Assembly (NCBI RefSeq): GCF_008107695.1
Contig: NZ_VIRG01000058.1
Coordinates: forward strand, 186,001 to 250,000
DNA: 64,000 nucleotides
Direction of reading: 5' to 3'
From: Stappia sp. BW2
GTDB lineage: Bacteria; Pseudomonadota; Alphaproteobacteria; Rhizobiales; Stappiaceae
Below the pieces are notes generated by a model. The model was not told the DNA's origin, ran no database searches, and was given only the letters and a program-made list of their open reading frames with translations. The translations under genes and the position numbers were made by a program. This document shows, piece after piece, positions 1 through 9,472 of the stretch. The first letter of the stretch is position 1; every line of letters starts with the position of its first letter.

Positions 1-184
1 CAAGGCTGACCTTGGCCGAATAGGCATTGCCCTGCATCACGAGCGACAGTGTTCCGCGCCCGACCTTGAAGCCGGCAATCGAGATATTGTACAGGCCACC
101 GACGCTGTTTTTCTTGGCTTCCGCCGGTGTCGTCAGCAGTGCCGCAGCAAGCATTGGCAGGGCGACCAGCCGCCCGAAAGACAT
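1..184 (-). CDS. DUF3108 domain-containing protein, 5' part only
   Basis: Only the first 61 codons are inside the window; the gene runs off the left edge. Translation from the ATG at 184 gives a classic signal peptide (basic start MSFGRL, hydrophobic core, cleavage after the TPAEA region) and then a segment reading GLYNISIAGFKVGRGTLSL, which matches the beginning of the DUF3108 family of exported, probably beta-rich envelope proteins. A DUF3108 gene beside and divergent from rpmB is a familiar arrangement in Hyphomicrobiales, which supports the call. A GTG 12 bp upstream in frame is an alternative start. Function is not known. Confidence 0.7.
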   Translation of the reverse strand, partial: MSFGRLVALPMLAAALLTTPAEAKKNSVGGLYNISIAGFKVGRGTLSLVMQGNAYSAKVSL

Positions 185-536
185 CAAACCGAACACTTCA
201 AAACCTCCGGACTGCCGCCTGGCAGCGAATTGCGCCCCCGCGCCATGAGAGTTCCGCGACGGAAAGATACCATGAATCCCGGTCGTTGAACGACCCCAAT
301 CATTCTCAATTATGGTAACTCACTGGTTAACGGCAGGGCATCATGCAAATAAAAGCAGTGAATCTCGGCAAAGCGGCTCAGATGTCTTGACGTTGGCTTC
401 CAGTCCCATTATAGCGGGGCAACTTTTTCCGAGAAATGCCGGAGACGATGTCGCCGGGCCTCAGGTCCGCGCCGGTTCCGGTTGGACTTGCTGGGTTCAA
501 AGTAACGGCCCAGCCACGAAAACAAAAGGTGATATC
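185..536. other. Intergenic region between divergent DUF3108 gene and rpmB
   Basis: About 350 bp without a convincing gene. It must contain the two divergent promoters. A stretch near 301-350 is AT-richer than its surroundings and could hold the rpmB promoter, but no clean -35/-10 pair stands out by eye. Confidence 0.4.
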
Positions 537-833
537 ATGGCACGCCGTTGCGAACTCTCCGGCAAAGATGTGATGACGGGCAACAACGTCTCTCACGCGA
601 ACAACAGGTCCCGCCGCCGGTTCCTCCCGAACCTGTGCAACGTGTCTCTCATCAGCGACACGCTTGGCGAAACCTTCAAGCTGAAGGTCTGCGCACACGC
701 TCTGCGCTCCGTCGAACACCGCGGTGGCCTGGACGCCTACCTGATGAAGGCCAGCGACGCTGAGCTTTCCGACGCTGCCCGCAAGATCAAGGTCAACATC
801 AAGCGCAAGCAGGCTGAAGCCGCTGCTGCTTAA
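537..833 (+). CDS. rpmB: 50S ribosomal protein L28
   Basis: A 98-residue basic protein that begins [20 protein letters not shown] and ends in an alanine/lysine-rich tail; this is bacterial L28 of the longer alphaproteobacterial type. It is part of the large ribosomal subunit. The frame is open further upstream, but the ATG at 537 has an AAAGGTG ribosome-binding site just before it and matches the universal L28 N-terminus. Two stem-loops follow the gene before the next start. It is divergent from the DUF3108 gene, with about 350 bp of shared upstream sequence that probably holds both promoters. Confidence 0.97.
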   Translation: MARRCELSGKDVMTGNNVSHANNRSRRRFLPNLCNVSLISDTLGETFKLKVCAHALRSVEHRGGLDAYLMKASDAELSDAARKIKVNIKRKQAEAAAA

Positions 834-843
834 GGCCTGAAGC

Positions 844-928
844 GCCTGCCAGGCCGTTCTCGGCAGCAGGCCGCTCTGACACTTGCAAAGAACCTTTTCA
901 GAACGCCCAATCGATATCGGTTGGGCGT
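844..928 (+). other. Two stem-loops between rpmB and the queuosine-precursor transporter
   Basis: The first structure pairs GCCTGC (844-849) with GCAGGC (866-871), with an inner GCCG/CGGC stem at 853-864. The second pairs ACGCCCAA (903-910) with TTGGGCGT (921-928) around a near-palindromic loop. Neither is followed by a strong T tract, so they may terminate rpmB weakly or form a leader for the transporter gene. The sequence does not match the preQ1 riboswitch patterns I know. Confidence 0.4.
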
Positions 929-949
929 CTGTCGTTGTGAGGTGAACAC

Positions 950-1615
950 ATGACCGACACTCGGACATTTTCCGCAAGCCATCACGTTGTTGCCATTCTG
1001 GCGATGGCGGCTGTGGTCGTGGCCTCCAACTTTCTGGTCCAGTTCCCGGTCGAACATATCATCGGCGGCATCAACCTGGCCGATACGCTCACCTGGGGCG
1101 CCTTCACCTATCCGGTCGCCTTTCTGGTAACCGACCTTACCAACCGCCGCTTCGGCCCGGCAGCCGCCCGCAAGGTGGTGATGGCCGGCTTCCTGATTGC
1201 CGTTGCCCTGTCGGTGTGGCTGGCAACGCCCCGCATCGCCATCGCCTCCGGCACGGCCTTCCTTGTGGCGCAGTTGCTGGACGTGACCATCTTCGACCGC
1301 ATGCGCAAGCTGGCCTGGTGGAAGGCACCGGTCACCTCGTCCTTCATCGGCTCGGTCATCGACACGCTCCTGTTCTTCGGCATCGCCTTTTCCGCCAGCT
1401 TCACCTTCATCGACAGCCTGTTCGGTATGAAAAACAGCTCGCTCGCCTTCCCTGTGCCGTTTCTCGGCATCAGCGAGGATACCCAGACGCTGTTGTGGGT
1501 CTCGCTGGCCGTCGGCGACTTCCTGGTCAAGATGCTCGTCGCCGTCGTCCTGCTCGCCCCTTACCGGATCGTTCTGGGCCTCTTTCGAGCGCTGCCGGAT
1601 GAGCGCGCGGCCTAA
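950..1615 (+). CDS. yhhQ: Queuosine precursor transporter, YhhQ/VUT family
   Basis: A 221-residue integral membrane protein of about six hydrophobic segments. It carries the family signatures: an IGGINLADTLTWGAFTYPVAFLVTDLTNRRFG stretch (given here as the region near residues 30-65) with the conserved T-D-L-x-N-R-x-x-G motif, and the later TSSFIGSVIDTLLFFGIAF region. Family members import preQ0/preQ1, precursors of the tRNA base queuosine, across the inner membrane. The same window also holds queCDEF, so the cell can both make and salvage the precursor. The ATG at 950 is preceded by a GAGGTGA ribosome-binding site. Confidence 0.9.
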   Translation: MTDTRTFSASHHVVAILAMAAVVVASNFLVQFPVEHIIGGINLADTLTWGAFTYPVAFLVTDLTNRRFGPAAARKVVMAGFLIAVALSVWLATPRIAIASGTAFLVAQLLDVTIFDRMRKLAWWKAPVTSSFIGSVIDTLLFFGIAFSASFTFIDSLFGMKNSSLAFPVPFLGISEDTQTLLWVSLAVGDFLVKMLVAVVLLAPYRIVLGLFRALPDERAA

Positions 1616-1655
1616 GGGTCCAGAAGGTTCAACCTATCTGCGGCATGGATGAGGG

Positions 1656-1679
1656 AAAGGCGCTTCACGGCGCCTTTTT
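1656..1679 (+). terminator. Rho-independent terminator after yhhQ
   Basis: Stem AAAGGCGC (1656-1663) pairs with GCGCCTTT (1670-1677) around a 6-nt loop and runs into a T tract (TTTTTG). It lies about 40 bp after the yhhQ stop. Confidence 0.8.
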
Positions 1680-1772
1680 GCTTTTCCGCTTCTGATGACC
1701 TGCCTGTGCAGGCGAAATTTCCGAAAAAGAAGGAAGGAAGCCAAGCCGCACAGACAGCGGGCTTGAGAACCC

Positions 1773-2813
1773 CTATTCCTCCAGCCGAAACCTCAGAAAC
1801 AGGGTTCGCTGCAGGATCGAGCGGTTGTTGTCGGAGACGAGCGTCAGGATCGTCTCACCCTTTTCATTGGTGTGAACGCCGAGCGCTTCCATGTTGTCGA
1901 TCTGGGAGTTGAAGTCGGCCTCCAGCAGCAACTCGCCTTCCAGAACCGCTCCGGGAACGATGTCCGCTCCCTTGAACCGGCGCAGACGCATGCCGATCAG
2001 GTCGCGCAGGGTGAAGCGCCGCTCCATCAGAACCATGTCGCCACCGGGCAGAAACGCGGCATCGGTCGCATCGAAACGGTCATGCCGGCGGATGGAGAAG
2101 CGTTCCGTGCCCTTCGGACCGATGATGAAGCCCGACAGGTCGTGCAGATCGCTTGGCGCGGATTCCGCGACAGCAACGAGCTTGCCCGCCAGCGGGCTGT
2201 CTTCCGGCCCGGCAGCCAATGCTTCCAGCCCGGTGTTTCGTGGCAGATCACGAATATCTTGCGGCAGTGCGACTTCGCCGATCATCTTTTCCTTGCCTGT
2301 CGAGATCGGCCAGGGGAAATGATAGATGGCATTGCGGGTTTCGGCGGTTACATAAAGTCCGGAGCCCGACAGTGTAAGCGCCTCCGTATCGTGCCCCCAG
2401 CGCTTGTCCAGCTTTTTGCCGTTCGCACCAAGCAGCGGGGCGAAACGCAAGTCTGTGATCCCCGAGGGCTTGCCGTCCGCTGTCTGCTCGATCCGGCCGC
2501 TGACCCAATGGCCGTTGTCCGTGACAGCCAGAAACCCGTTGCCGCCATCCAGACTGATCATCCCGGACAGTCCGCCAACCTTGCGGTCGGCAGCAATCAG
2601 CTCAAGACCGCCCAGATAGGTAAGCTTGCCGAATGTCGCATCTTCCGCCCCGATGCGGAACGTCTCGATGGGCCGGGTACGCGACGGGACCGGCTGTCCG
2701 GCCGACAGCAGCTCCTGCGCGGAAGCGCGGAGAGGGACCGCACACAACAGAGCCGAAAGAACGACGGCTGCCAGCGCAATGCCAACTGCGGGACGACGCC
2801 CTTCTGCTGCCAT
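1773..2813 (-). CDS. Exported esterase-like phytase family protein
   Basis: A protein of 346 residues from the ATG at 2813, which has a GGGAC ribosome-binding site and sits 20 bp after the cobT stop; longer upstream frames would overlap cobT. It starts with a Sec signal peptide (hydrophobic run then ASAQE). The mature part reads like the 'esterase-like activity of phytase' domain: LTYLGGLEL, GLSGMISLDGGNGFLAVTDNGHW, GHDTEALTL, NTGLEALA, and near the end FNSQIDNMEALGVH. This is a calcium-type beta-propeller fold, probably periplasmic. The substrate is not known. It is likely cotranscribed downstream of cobT. Confidence 0.85.
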   Translation of the reverse strand: MAAEGRRPAVGIALAAVVLSALLCAVPLRASAQELLSAGQPVPSRTRPIETFRIGAEDATFGKLTYLGGLELIAADRKVGGLSGMISLDGGNGFLAVTDNGHWVSGRIEQTADGKPSGITDLRFAPLLGANGKKLDKRWGHDTEALTLSGSGLYVTAETRNAIYHFPWPISTGKEKMIGEVALPQDIRDLPRNTGLEALAAGPEDSPLAGKLVAVAESAPSDLHDLSGFIIGPKGTERFSIRRHDRFDATDAAFLPGGDMVLMERRFTLRDLIGMRLRRFKGADIVPGAVLEGELLLEADFNSQIDNMEALGVHTNEKGETILTLVSDNNRSILQRTLFLRFRLEE

Positions 2814-2832
2814 GTTGTCCCGGTCCTGCCGA

Positions 2833-4743
2833 CTAACGACGACCCGCACGGCGTCGACCGCCACGCGCATTGAAGGATGTGTCCACCTCGTCGTCGAAAA
2901 GATCGGCAAGCTGGTCCGTCATGGCACCCGCCAGTTCTTCGGCATCAACGATGGTCACGGCGCGGCGGTAGTAGCGCGTCACATCGTGGCCGATACCAAT
3001 GGCGATCAGTTCGACCGGCGACCGGGTCTCGATTTCCTCGATGACATAGCGCAGGTGCCGCTCCAGATAGTTTCCCGGGTTGACGGACAGCGTGGTGTCG
3101 TCCACCGGAGCACCGTCGGAAATCATCATCAGGATGTGGCGTTGTTCTGGCCGCGCCATCAGCCGGTCATGAGCCCACAACAGGGCTTCGCCGTCGATGT
3201 TCTCCTTCAGCAGACCTTCACGCATCATCAGGCCAAGGTTCCGCCGGGCGCGCCGCCAGGGAGCGTCCGCGGACTTGTAGATGATGTGGCGCAGATCGTT
3301 CAGCCGTCCCGGAGTGGGCGGCTTGCCGGCACCGATCCAGCTTTCGCGCGACTGGCCACCTTTCCAGGCCTTGGTGGTAAAGCCGAGGATCTCGACCTTC
3401 ACACCGCACCGCTCCAGCGTGCGTGCCAGAATGTCGGCACAAGTGGCTGCAACGGTGATCGGCCGACCGCGCATAGATCCGGAATTGTCCAGAAGCAACG
3501 TCACGACCGTATCGCGGAAATTGGTGTCCCGTTCCTGCTTGAATGCAAGCGGCGCCATCGGATCGGTCACGGCTCTTGTCAGCCTGGCCGTGTCCAGAAG
3601 CCCTTCTTCCAGGTCGAAGTCCCAGGCCCGATTCTGCTGCGCCATCAGCTTGCGCTGCAGCCGGTTGGCCAGGCGCGCCACGGCCCCTTGCAGATGGGTC
3701 AACTGCTTGTCCAGGAACCCGCGCAGACGCTCGAGCTCCGCAGAATCGCAAAGTTCTTCGGCAGTAATCGTTTCGTCGAACTGGGTGGTGAACACCCTGT
3801 AATCGGTTTCCGGCCGGTTGGAGGTCGGCAGGTCGGGCCGGTCGCTTTCGCCCGGCTCCTCTGTGTCCTCCGACATGTCCTGGTCGGCGAAGTCTTCCAT
3901 GTCGGCTTCGGCAGCTTCCGTATCGCCGCTGTCCTGCTCTTCGCCGGAAAGTTCCATCTCCTGCGGAGAGGCATCCTGTTCGCCGCTGTCTTCTTCGCTG
4001 TCGTCGCCGGATTCGGCTTCGTCGTTGTTGCCCTGGTCCTCGTTTTCTTCCGGGTCCATGTCCTGGTCTTGGTCGCCAAGCTCATCGCCCATGTCGAGCG
4101 ATTTCAGGACGTCACGCAGACGGGCCGCGAAGGAATTCTGGTTCTCGACCTCCGCTTCCAGCCGGTCGAGGTCGGCACCAGCCTTGTCCTCGATCCAGCC
4201 ACGCCACATGTCGACAAGCTTTTCCGCACTTTCCGGAGGCTTTGCCCCGGTCAGGCGCTCACGTACCAGCAGGGACAGGGCGTCCTGCAGCGGCGCTTCT
4301 TCCCGGCTGCTGATATCCGGCGCACCGGACTTGCGGAACCGGTCGTCAAGCATCTCCGACAGGTTGTCGGCGACGCCCTGCATGCGCCGTGCACCGACAG
4401 CTTCACAGCGGGCCTGCTCGACCGCTTCGAAAATCGCCCGGGCGTCCGGGCCCTGCGGCATGTTCTTGGAATGCACGGCCTTGTCGTGGCAGGCGATGCG
4501 CAACGCAATACTGTCCGACAAACCGCGGGTAATGGCGATTTCCCGTGCGTTGATCTTGCGCGAAGGCTCGGGCAGGCGCGCGGACATGCCGCTGAGACCG
4601 GGCCGGTCACCGGAAAAGATGACTTCCAGTTCCGACTCACCGGAAATCGCCCGCATGGTGCCGGTCACCGATTGCTTGAACGGCTCGGTGCTCGGCGCGG
4701 GCTTGTTGCCCGGAAGGGAATTATGACCCGGCCGTGGTGCCAT
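2833..4743 (-). CDS. cobT: Aerobic cobaltochelatase subunit CobT
   Basis: This 636-residue protein is a subunit of the CobNST chelatase, which inserts cobalt into hydrogenobyrinic acid a,c-diamide in the aerobic cobalamin pathway. The N-terminal third is helical, the middle (about residues 215-305) is an extremely acidic Asp/Glu-rich linker typical of CobT, and the C-terminal part is a von Willebrand A domain with a MIDAS motif DNSGS near residue 416 and the later [11 protein letters not shown] segment. cobS lies 7 bp upstream on the same strand, as in other alphaproteobacteria. CobN is not in the window. The protein acts in the cytoplasm as a ring complex with the AAA+ subunit CobS. Confidence 0.97.
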   Translation of the reverse strand: MAPRPGHNSLPGNKPAPSTEPFKQSVTGTMRAISGESELEVIFSGDRPGLSGMSARLPEPSRKINAREIAITRGLSDSIALRIACHDKAVHSKNMPQGPDARAIFEAVEQARCEAVGARRMQGVADNLSEMLDDRFRKSGAPDISSREEAPLQDALSLLVRERLTGAKPPESAEKLVDMWRGWIEDKAGADLDRLEAEVENQNSFAARLRDVLKSLDMGDELGDQDQDMDPEENEDQGNNDEAESGDDSEEDSGEQDASPQEMELSGEEQDSGDTEAAEADMEDFADQDMSEDTEEPGESDRPDLPTSNRPETDYRVFTTQFDETITAEELCDSAELERLRGFLDKQLTHLQGAVARLANRLQRKLMAQQNRAWDFDLEEGLLDTARLTRAVTDPMAPLAFKQERDTNFRDTVVTLLLDNSGSMRGRPITVAATCADILARTLERCGVKVEILGFTTKAWKGGQSRESWIGAGKPPTPGRLNDLRHIIYKSADAPWRRARRNLGLMMREGLLKENIDGEALLWAHDRLMARPEQRHILMMISDGAPVDDTTLSVNPGNYLERHLRYVIEEIETRSPVELIAIGIGHDVTRYYRRAVTIVDAEELAGAMTDQLADLFDDEVDTSFNARGGRRRAGRR

Positions 4744-4750
4744 CGGGACC

Positions 4751-5737
4751 TCAGCTCATGACTACGTTGACAGAGGATTCCGGCAGATCTTCGCCGAAGC
4801 AGCGCTGATAGAACTCGGCCACCAGAGACTGTTCCATGTCGTCGCACTTGTTGAGGAAGGTCAGACGGAAGGAGAACCCGATATCGCCGAAGATCTGCGC
4901 GTTTTCCGCCCAGGTGATGACCGTACGCGGGCTCATGACGGTCGACAGGTCGCCGTTGATGAAGGCGTTCCGGGTCATGTCTGCCAGGCGCACCATTTTG
5001 GAAACGGTGTTGCGGCCTTCTTCCGACTGGAAGTGCTTCGCCTTCGACAGGACGATATCCACCTCGTTGTCGTGCGGCAGATAGTTCAGCGTGGTAACGA
5101 TCGACCAGCGGTCCATCTGTGCCTGGTTGATCTGCTGCGTGCCGTGGTACAGGCCGGAGGTATCGCCGAGACCAACCGTGTTGGCCGTGGCGAACAGCCG
5201 GAAGGCCGCGTGCGGGCGAATGACGCGGCTCTGGTCCAGAAGCGTCAGGCGGCCGGAAGATTCCAGGATACGCTGGATCACGAACATCACATCCGGACGG
5301 CCGGCGTCATATTCATCGAACACCAGCGCGACATTGTGCTGATAGGCCCACGGCAGGATACCGTCGCGAAATTCCGTGACCTGCTTGCCATCCTTGATCA
5401 CGATCGCGTCTTTACCGACGAGATCGATACGGGAGATATGGCTGTCCAGGTTGACGCGGATACACGGCCAGTTGAGACGCGAAGCCACCTGTTCGATGTG
5501 GGTTGATTTGCCGGTGCCGTGATACCCGGTCACCATCACCCGCCGATTGTGGGCAAACCCCGCCAGAATCGCCAATGTGGTGGCACGGTCGAAAAGGTAA
5601 TCCTCATCACGCTCAGGCACGTGTTCTGACGGCGCGGAAAATGCAGGTACCTTGAGGTCGGACTTGAAACCGAAAACCTCTTCTACGGAAATTTCAGTGT
5701 CCGGCATGGCCATGGCCGCAGTCGTCGTCTCAGTCAT
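4751..5737 (-). CDS. cobS: Aerobic cobaltochelatase AAA+ ATPase subunit CobS
   Basis: A 328-residue AAA+ ATPase that works with CobT as the ATP-driven part of the cobalt chelatase. Walker A is GYHGTGKS near residue 70; Walker B is LVFDEYDAG near residue 138; sensor 1 is in [11 protein letters not shown]. The N-terminal region contains the CobS-specific [14 protein letters not shown] segment. I chose the ATG at 5737 because a GGAGGA ribosome-binding site lies 5 nt upstream, rather than the in-frame ATG 21 bp earlier. It is the gene immediately before cobT, with a J-domain gene upstream, all reading the same way. Confidence 0.97.
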   Translation of the reverse strand: MTETTTAAMAMPDTEISVEEVFGFKSDLKVPAFSAPSEHVPERDEDYLFDRATTLAILAGFAHNRRVMVTGYHGTGKSTHIEQVASRLNWPCIRVNLDSHISRIDLVGKDAIVIKDGKQVTEFRDGILPWAYQHNVALVFDEYDAGRPDVMFVIQRILESSGRLTLLDQSRVIRPHAAFRLFATANTVGLGDTSGLYHGTQQINQAQMDRWSIVTTLNYLPHDNEVDIVLSKAKHFQSEEGRNTVSKMVRLADMTRNAFINGDLSTVMSPRTVITWAENAQIFGDIGFSFRLTFLNKCDDMEQSLVAEFYQRCFGEDLPESSVNVVMS

Positions 5738-5805
5738 CAGTCCTCCGCAGTCCCGCATTTTTCGGGAAGGGTCGTTTGGAAAAAGCCCGCAGGAACCTGC
5801 AGGCT

Positions 5806-6396
5806 CTAAAGGAAACCGGCTTTTTTCAGAACGTTATACGCCTGAATGATTTCCCGCAGGCGGTCTTCGGAAGACCTGTCACCGCCGTTGGCATCCGGAT
5901 GGTTCAACTTAACAAGCTCCTTATAGCGCGCTTTGATTTCGGCGCCACGGGCTGTGTAAGGCAGATTGAGCACATCCAGGGATCGTTTTTCAAGCGTTAG
6001 TAGTTTTCTTTCGCGCGGACGGCGCACTTGCTCGGCTCGTCGCTGCGCGTTGGAGCGCATGTTGGAGCGTGCGTCGAACCCGTCCGGACCATCGGCGGCC
6101 TGCCGGTTTACACCCATTTTCCAGGTTGGCCGGTGCCCTGTCAGACTGTCCTTCTGATAGGTGCGCACGTCGTCATCGCCCATGCCCGTAAAATAGTTGT
6201 AGGACTTGTTGTATTCGCGCACGTGGTCAACGCAGAAATTGAAATACTGCCCTTCCCGGTCGCGCCCTTTCGGCGCCCGGTGCGTGCCCGGTCGCTTGCA
6301 ACCCGGATGATCGCACACTGGATGACGGCCCTTGTCGGCCCGTTCCTTGTCCGGTTTCACGCGGATGCTGTCGAAAAGTTTTGAGTCCAGTTTCAT
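5806..6396 (-). CDS. J-domain (DnaJ-like) protein upstream of cobS
   Basis: This 196-residue protein has a C-terminal J domain with the HPD signature ([13 protein letters not shown]) followed by the final helix [15 protein letters not shown]. The N-terminal part has cysteine pairs (CDHPGC, and a later [10 protein letters not shown]) that look like a small zinc-binding region. J proteins stimulate the Hsp70 DnaK; this type is typically found next to cobS in Hyphomicrobiales, which suggests a role in CobST assembly, but that is inference. The frame is open upstream, but homologues start at [10 protein letters not shown], giving the ATG at 6396. It is divergent from bolA. Confidence 0.9.
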   Translation of the reverse strand: MKLDSKLFDSIRVKPDKERADKGRHPVCDHPGCKRPGTHRAPKGRDREGQYFNFCVDHVREYNKSYNYFTGMGDDDVRTYQKDSLTGHRPTWKMGVNRQAADGPDGFDARSNMRSNAQRRAEQVRRPRERKLLTLEKRSLDVLNLPYTARGAEIKARYKELVKLNHPDANGGDRSSEDRLREIIQAYNVLKKAGFL

Positions 6397-6575
6397 GCGC
6401 CGAAATATTGAAGTGTGAGAGCATGTGGGCAAGCCACAGGCCGTTGCATTGTCCCGGTATCCAAAGTTAATTTCCTCGGACCGGACGTCGAAAGTCGAAG
6501 AGCCCGGCACTGTATCAGGCAGGGTCGGACCATGAAAGACTTGAACTTCGAAAACAGCTACGCCAAATGAGACAA

Positions 6576-6875
6576 ATGAGCACGAAGCAAACGATCACCG
6601 ACAAACTGTCTGCAGCTTTTTCACCGTCTTTTCTGAACGTTATTGACGAGTCGGACAAGCACAAGGGCCATGGCGGCTGGCGCGAGGGTGGAGAAACCCA
6701 CTTCCGTGTACAGATTGCCGCAGCCGCTTTCGAAGGCATGAACCGGATTGCAAGGCACCGGGCGATCAACGATCTGCTTGCTGACGAGATTGCCGGCGGT
6801 GTTCATGCCCTGGCGCTGGAAATCCGCTCCGACAGCGAACCCGACCCGCGCGCCGCCCGGATGGCAGGCGGCTGA
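6576..6875 (+). CDS. bolA: BolA family protein
   Basis: A 99-residue BolA/YrbA-fold protein. It contains the family core: LNVIDESDKHKGHGG, then ETHFRVQI, and FEGMNRIARHRAINDLLADEI followed by GVHALALEI. The conserved histidines in the HKGH and RHR regions are the positions that coordinate a shared iron-sulfur cluster with monothiol glutaredoxins. BolA proteins take part in iron-sulfur trafficking and iron regulation. The start is uncertain: ATG codons lie at 6567 and 6576, neither with a strong ribosome-binding site; the second gives the usual MS... start. It faces away from the J-domain gene and ends at a strong terminator. Confidence 0.95.
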   Translation: MSTKQTITDKLSAAFSPSFLNVIDESDKHKGHGGWREGGETHFRVQIAAAAFEGMNRIARHRAINDLLADEIAGGVHALALEIRSDSEPDPRAARMAGG

Positions 6876-6929
6876 CAGGCCGCTTTCTCGCAACCTCCCG
6901 GATCTGCACACAATCAACCTGGTTAGCTC

Positions 6930-6957
6930 CACCCGGCCCTCAGAGCCGGGTGTTTCT
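6930..6957 (+). terminator. Rho-independent terminator after bolA
   Basis: Perfect 8-bp stem CACCCGGC (6930-6937) / GCCGGGTG (6945-6952), loop of 7, then TTTCT. It lies just before the end of the convergent CorC-type gene. Confidence 0.85.
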
Positions 6958-6960
6958 CGT

Positions 6961-8301
6961 TTACCCGCCCGCTTTCGCAGCCGCACCGGCGACTGCCTGG
7001 GCGGCGCCTGCCGGCATTTTGACGCCTGGCGTCTGGCCAAGCGGCATGATGCGCAGGCGCGTGATGCGGTTCTTTTCCCGCCGCAGCACCGTGAAGCGGA
7101 AGCCGTGGAAGGTGAAGATCTGGCGCTCGTCCGGGATCATCCGGGCTTCGTGAATGACCAGACCGGCAATCGTCGTCGCCTCGTCATCCGGCAGGCTCCA
7201 GTCGGCAGCGCGGTTGAGGTCGCGAATCGGCACCGAGCCATCGACAATCACCGAGCCGTCCGCCTGCGGCCGCAGGCCTTCCAGTTCCACGTCGTGTTCG
7301 TCGGCGATCTCGCCGACGATTTCTTCCAGAATGTCTTCCAGCGTGACGAGGCCCATCACCTCGCCATACTCGTCGACCACCAGAGCAAAATGCGACTTGT
7401 GCCGCAGGAAGGCGTTGAGCTGATCTTGCAGAGAGGTCGTGTCGGGAACGAACCAGGCCGGGGCGGCGATATCGAGAACGTTGATCTTCGCAGCATCCCC
7501 ACCGGCAGCCTGCAGCGCGCGCAGCAGATCCTTGGCATGAAGCACGCCGACGAAATTATCGCTCTCCCCGCGCCAGAGCGGCAGGCGGGTGTAGGGCGAT
7601 GCCAGTGCAGCGTTGACCAGCTTGTCCGGCGCATCGTCCGCATTCAGCGCCACCATGTTGGTGCGGTGAACCATCACGTCCGAAACTTCCAGCTCTGCCA
7701 GATCGAGCAACCCGCCGAGACGGTCGCGCTCGCCCTTTTCCAGGCCGCCTTCGATATGTTGCAGATCGACGGCGCCGCGCAGTTCCTCGTGCGGCGACAG
7801 GATCGAGGTGTCGTCACCGATATTGACGCCAAGCAGCTTCAGAATGTTGCGGACGATCCACTCCACCCCGACGACGATCGGGCCGAACACCGCCACAACG
7901 AAACGCACGATCGGTGCCACTGCCAGCGCAAAACGCTCCGGGTTCGATATGGCCCAGGTCTTGGGCAGCACTTCGGCAAAAACCAGAACAAGGGCGGTCA
8001 TCACCAAAGTCGCAAGCGCCACGCCGGCGTCGCCGAAAAGCGATAGGAACACACTGGTTGCCAGCGCAGACGCCAGGATATTGACCAGGTTGTTGCCCAG
8101 AAGCAACGCGCCGATCAGCCGTTCACGGTTGGCGATCAGCAGGCTGACCACCCGGGCGCGCCAGTCGCCGGTTTTTTCCATCTGGTGCATGCGCGCGCGC
8201 GATGCGGCGGTGAGCGCCGTTTCCGAGCCGGAAAAGAAGCCGGACAGGAACAGGAGAACGAAGACGGCGACAATCGCCAGCCAGAGAGCCGTTTCCGTCA
8301 T
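6961..8301 (-). CDS. Hemolysin-family CNNM/CBS-domain membrane protein (CorC/HlyC type)
   Basis: A 446-residue protein with the standard order of the UPF0053/CorC family. The N-terminal CNNM domain (about residues 1-180) has four hydrophobic segments and begins FLSGFFSGSETAL, followed by GNNLVNILASALA. Two CBS domains follow (about 200-330, with DVMVHRTNMVAL and the LVVDEYGEVMGLVTLEDILEEIVGEI motif), and the C-terminal CorC_HlyC domain covers about 345-430. Relatives are linked to magnesium or other cation homeostasis at the inner membrane; the older name hemolysin is misleading. Its ATG overlaps the aroB stop by 4 bp, so the row aroK-aroB-this gene is probably one operon. Confidence 0.92.
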   Translation of the reverse strand: MTETALWLAIVAVFVLLFLSGFFSGSETALTAASRARMHQMEKTGDWRARVVSLLIANRERLIGALLLGNNLVNILASALATSVFLSLFGDAGVALATLVMTALVLVFAEVLPKTWAISNPERFALAVAPIVRFVVAVFGPIVVGVEWIVRNILKLLGVNIGDDTSILSPHEELRGAVDLQHIEGGLEKGERDRLGGLLDLAELEVSDVMVHRTNMVALNADDAPDKLVNAALASPYTRLPLWRGESDNFVGVLHAKDLLRALQAAGGDAAKINVLDIAAPAWFVPDTTSLQDQLNAFLRHKSHFALVVDEYGEVMGLVTLEDILEEIVGEIADEHDVELEGLRPQADGSVIVDGSVPIRDLNRAADWSLPDDEATTIAGLVIHEARMIPDERQIFTFHGFRFTVLRREKNRITRLRIMPLGQTPGVKMPAGAAQAVAGAAAKAGG

Positions 8302-9464
8302 GCCTCGAGTTTCTCCTTCAGGAAGTCAGATACCAGCGCGGGATCCACGCCTTTTTCGACAAAGGCTTCGCCGATGCCGCGCGTAAGAATGAAGGTGAGC
8401 GCGCCCCGGCTGACCTTCTTGTCCTGTGCGATGATATCCATAAGGGTCCCTGCTGGCGGCAACTGGCCGGGAATGTCCTGCAGACGCACAGGCAGACCGA
8501 CATCGCTCAGATGTCTGTGAACGCGATCGACGGTGTCCTGACCGATAAGGTCGAGACGTTGGGAAAACTCATGCGCCAGCATCATTCCGATGGAGACACC
8601 TTCGCCGTGCACCAGACGCTCGGTCTCGTAGGCGACGGCCGATTCCAGCGCGTGGCCAAACGTATGACCCAGATTGAGCAGCGCCCTGCGTCCGGACTCC
8701 AGTTCGTCCGCAGCCACCACATCCGCTTTTGCCTGACAGGACCGGGCGACGGCTTCGTCCCGCTCCGCCCCACCGGCAAACACCGCCTGCCAGTTGGCTT
8801 CCAGCCAGCTGAAGAAGTCGGCATCGCCCAGAAGACCGTATTTGGCAACTTCCGCATAGCCCGCACGAAAATCGCGCAACGGCAGCGTGTCCAGAATGGC
8901 CGTATCGGCCAGCACCAGCGCGGGCTGATGAAAGGCGCCGATCAGGTTCTTGCCATGACGTGAATTGATGCCGGTCTTGCCGCCGACGGAGCTGTCGACC
9001 TGGGCAAGAAGCGTTGTCGGCACCTGAATGAAAGCCATGCCACGACGTACGGCGGAGGCGACAAACCCGGTCAGATCGCCGACGACACCACCGCCAAGCG
9101 CCACCACAGCGTCACCGCGTTCCAGCCGGGCAGCCAGAACCTCGTCGCACAGGCGCTCGAATTCACGGAAGCACTTGGTGCTTTCCCCTGCAGGCACCGT
9201 AATGACGGTGTGCTCTAGCCCGGCAGCCTTCAGGCTTTGCGAAAAAGCCTTCAAGTGAAGGCCTGCGACTGTCTCATCGGCAACGACCGCCAGACGCGCA
9301 CCAGGCATGACCGCGGCAATTTCCGCTCCCGCACCCTCAAGCAGCCCCCGGCCGATCTTGATGTCGTAACTGCGTGCGCCAAGATCGACCCGGACGACTT
9401 TTTCGTCCCGGCCCAACATTGCTTTTGCCACTACCGTGTCTACCATGCCGTCACGCTTTATCAT
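8298..9464 (-). CDS. aroB: 3-dehydroquinate synthase
   Basis: This 388-residue enzyme converts DAHP to 3-dehydroquinate, the second step of the shikimate pathway, using NAD+ and a divalent metal. Motifs visible in order are VVADETVAGLH, VPAGESTKC, the nucleotide-binding GGGVVGDLTGFVASAVRRG, the PTTLLAQVDSSVGGKTGIN signature, and the metal-binding histidines in LNLGHTFGHALE and HGEGVSIGM. The start could be the ATG at 9464 (used here) or the ATG at 9446. aroK ends 8 bp upstream, and the following gene overlaps by 4 bp, showing translational coupling. Confidence 0.97.
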   Translation of the reverse strand: MIKRDGMVDTVVAKAMLGRDEKVVRVDLGARSYDIKIGRGLLEGAGAEIAAVMPGARLAVVADETVAGLHLKAFSQSLKAAGLEHTVITVPAGESTKCFREFERLCDEVLAARLERGDAVVALGGGVVGDLTGFVASAVRRGMAFIQVPTTLLAQVDSSVGGKTGINSRHGKNLIGAFHQPALVLADTAILDTLPLRDFRAGYAEVAKYGLLGDADFFSWLEANWQAVFAGGAERDEAVARSCQAKADVVAADELESGRRALLNLGHTFGHALESAVAYETERLVHGEGVSIGMMLAHEFSQRLDLIGQDTVDRVHRHLSDVGLPVRLQDIPGQLPPAGTLMDIIAQDKKVSRGALTFILTRGIGEAFVEKGVDPALVSDFLKEKLEA

Positions 9465-9472
9465 TCAAGACA

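Noticed and set aside
834..949. preQ1 riboswitch upstream of yhhQ
   Set aside because: Two hairpins exist but the sequence does not show the A-rich tail or loop pattern of the preQ1 classes I know.
2626..4761. Long 711-residue plus-strand frame opposite cobT
   Set aside because: Antisense shadow of cobT; the composition mirrors its acidic region.
5738..5805. Cobalamin riboswitch near cobS
   Set aside because: The spacer is too short and has no B12-box-like sequence.
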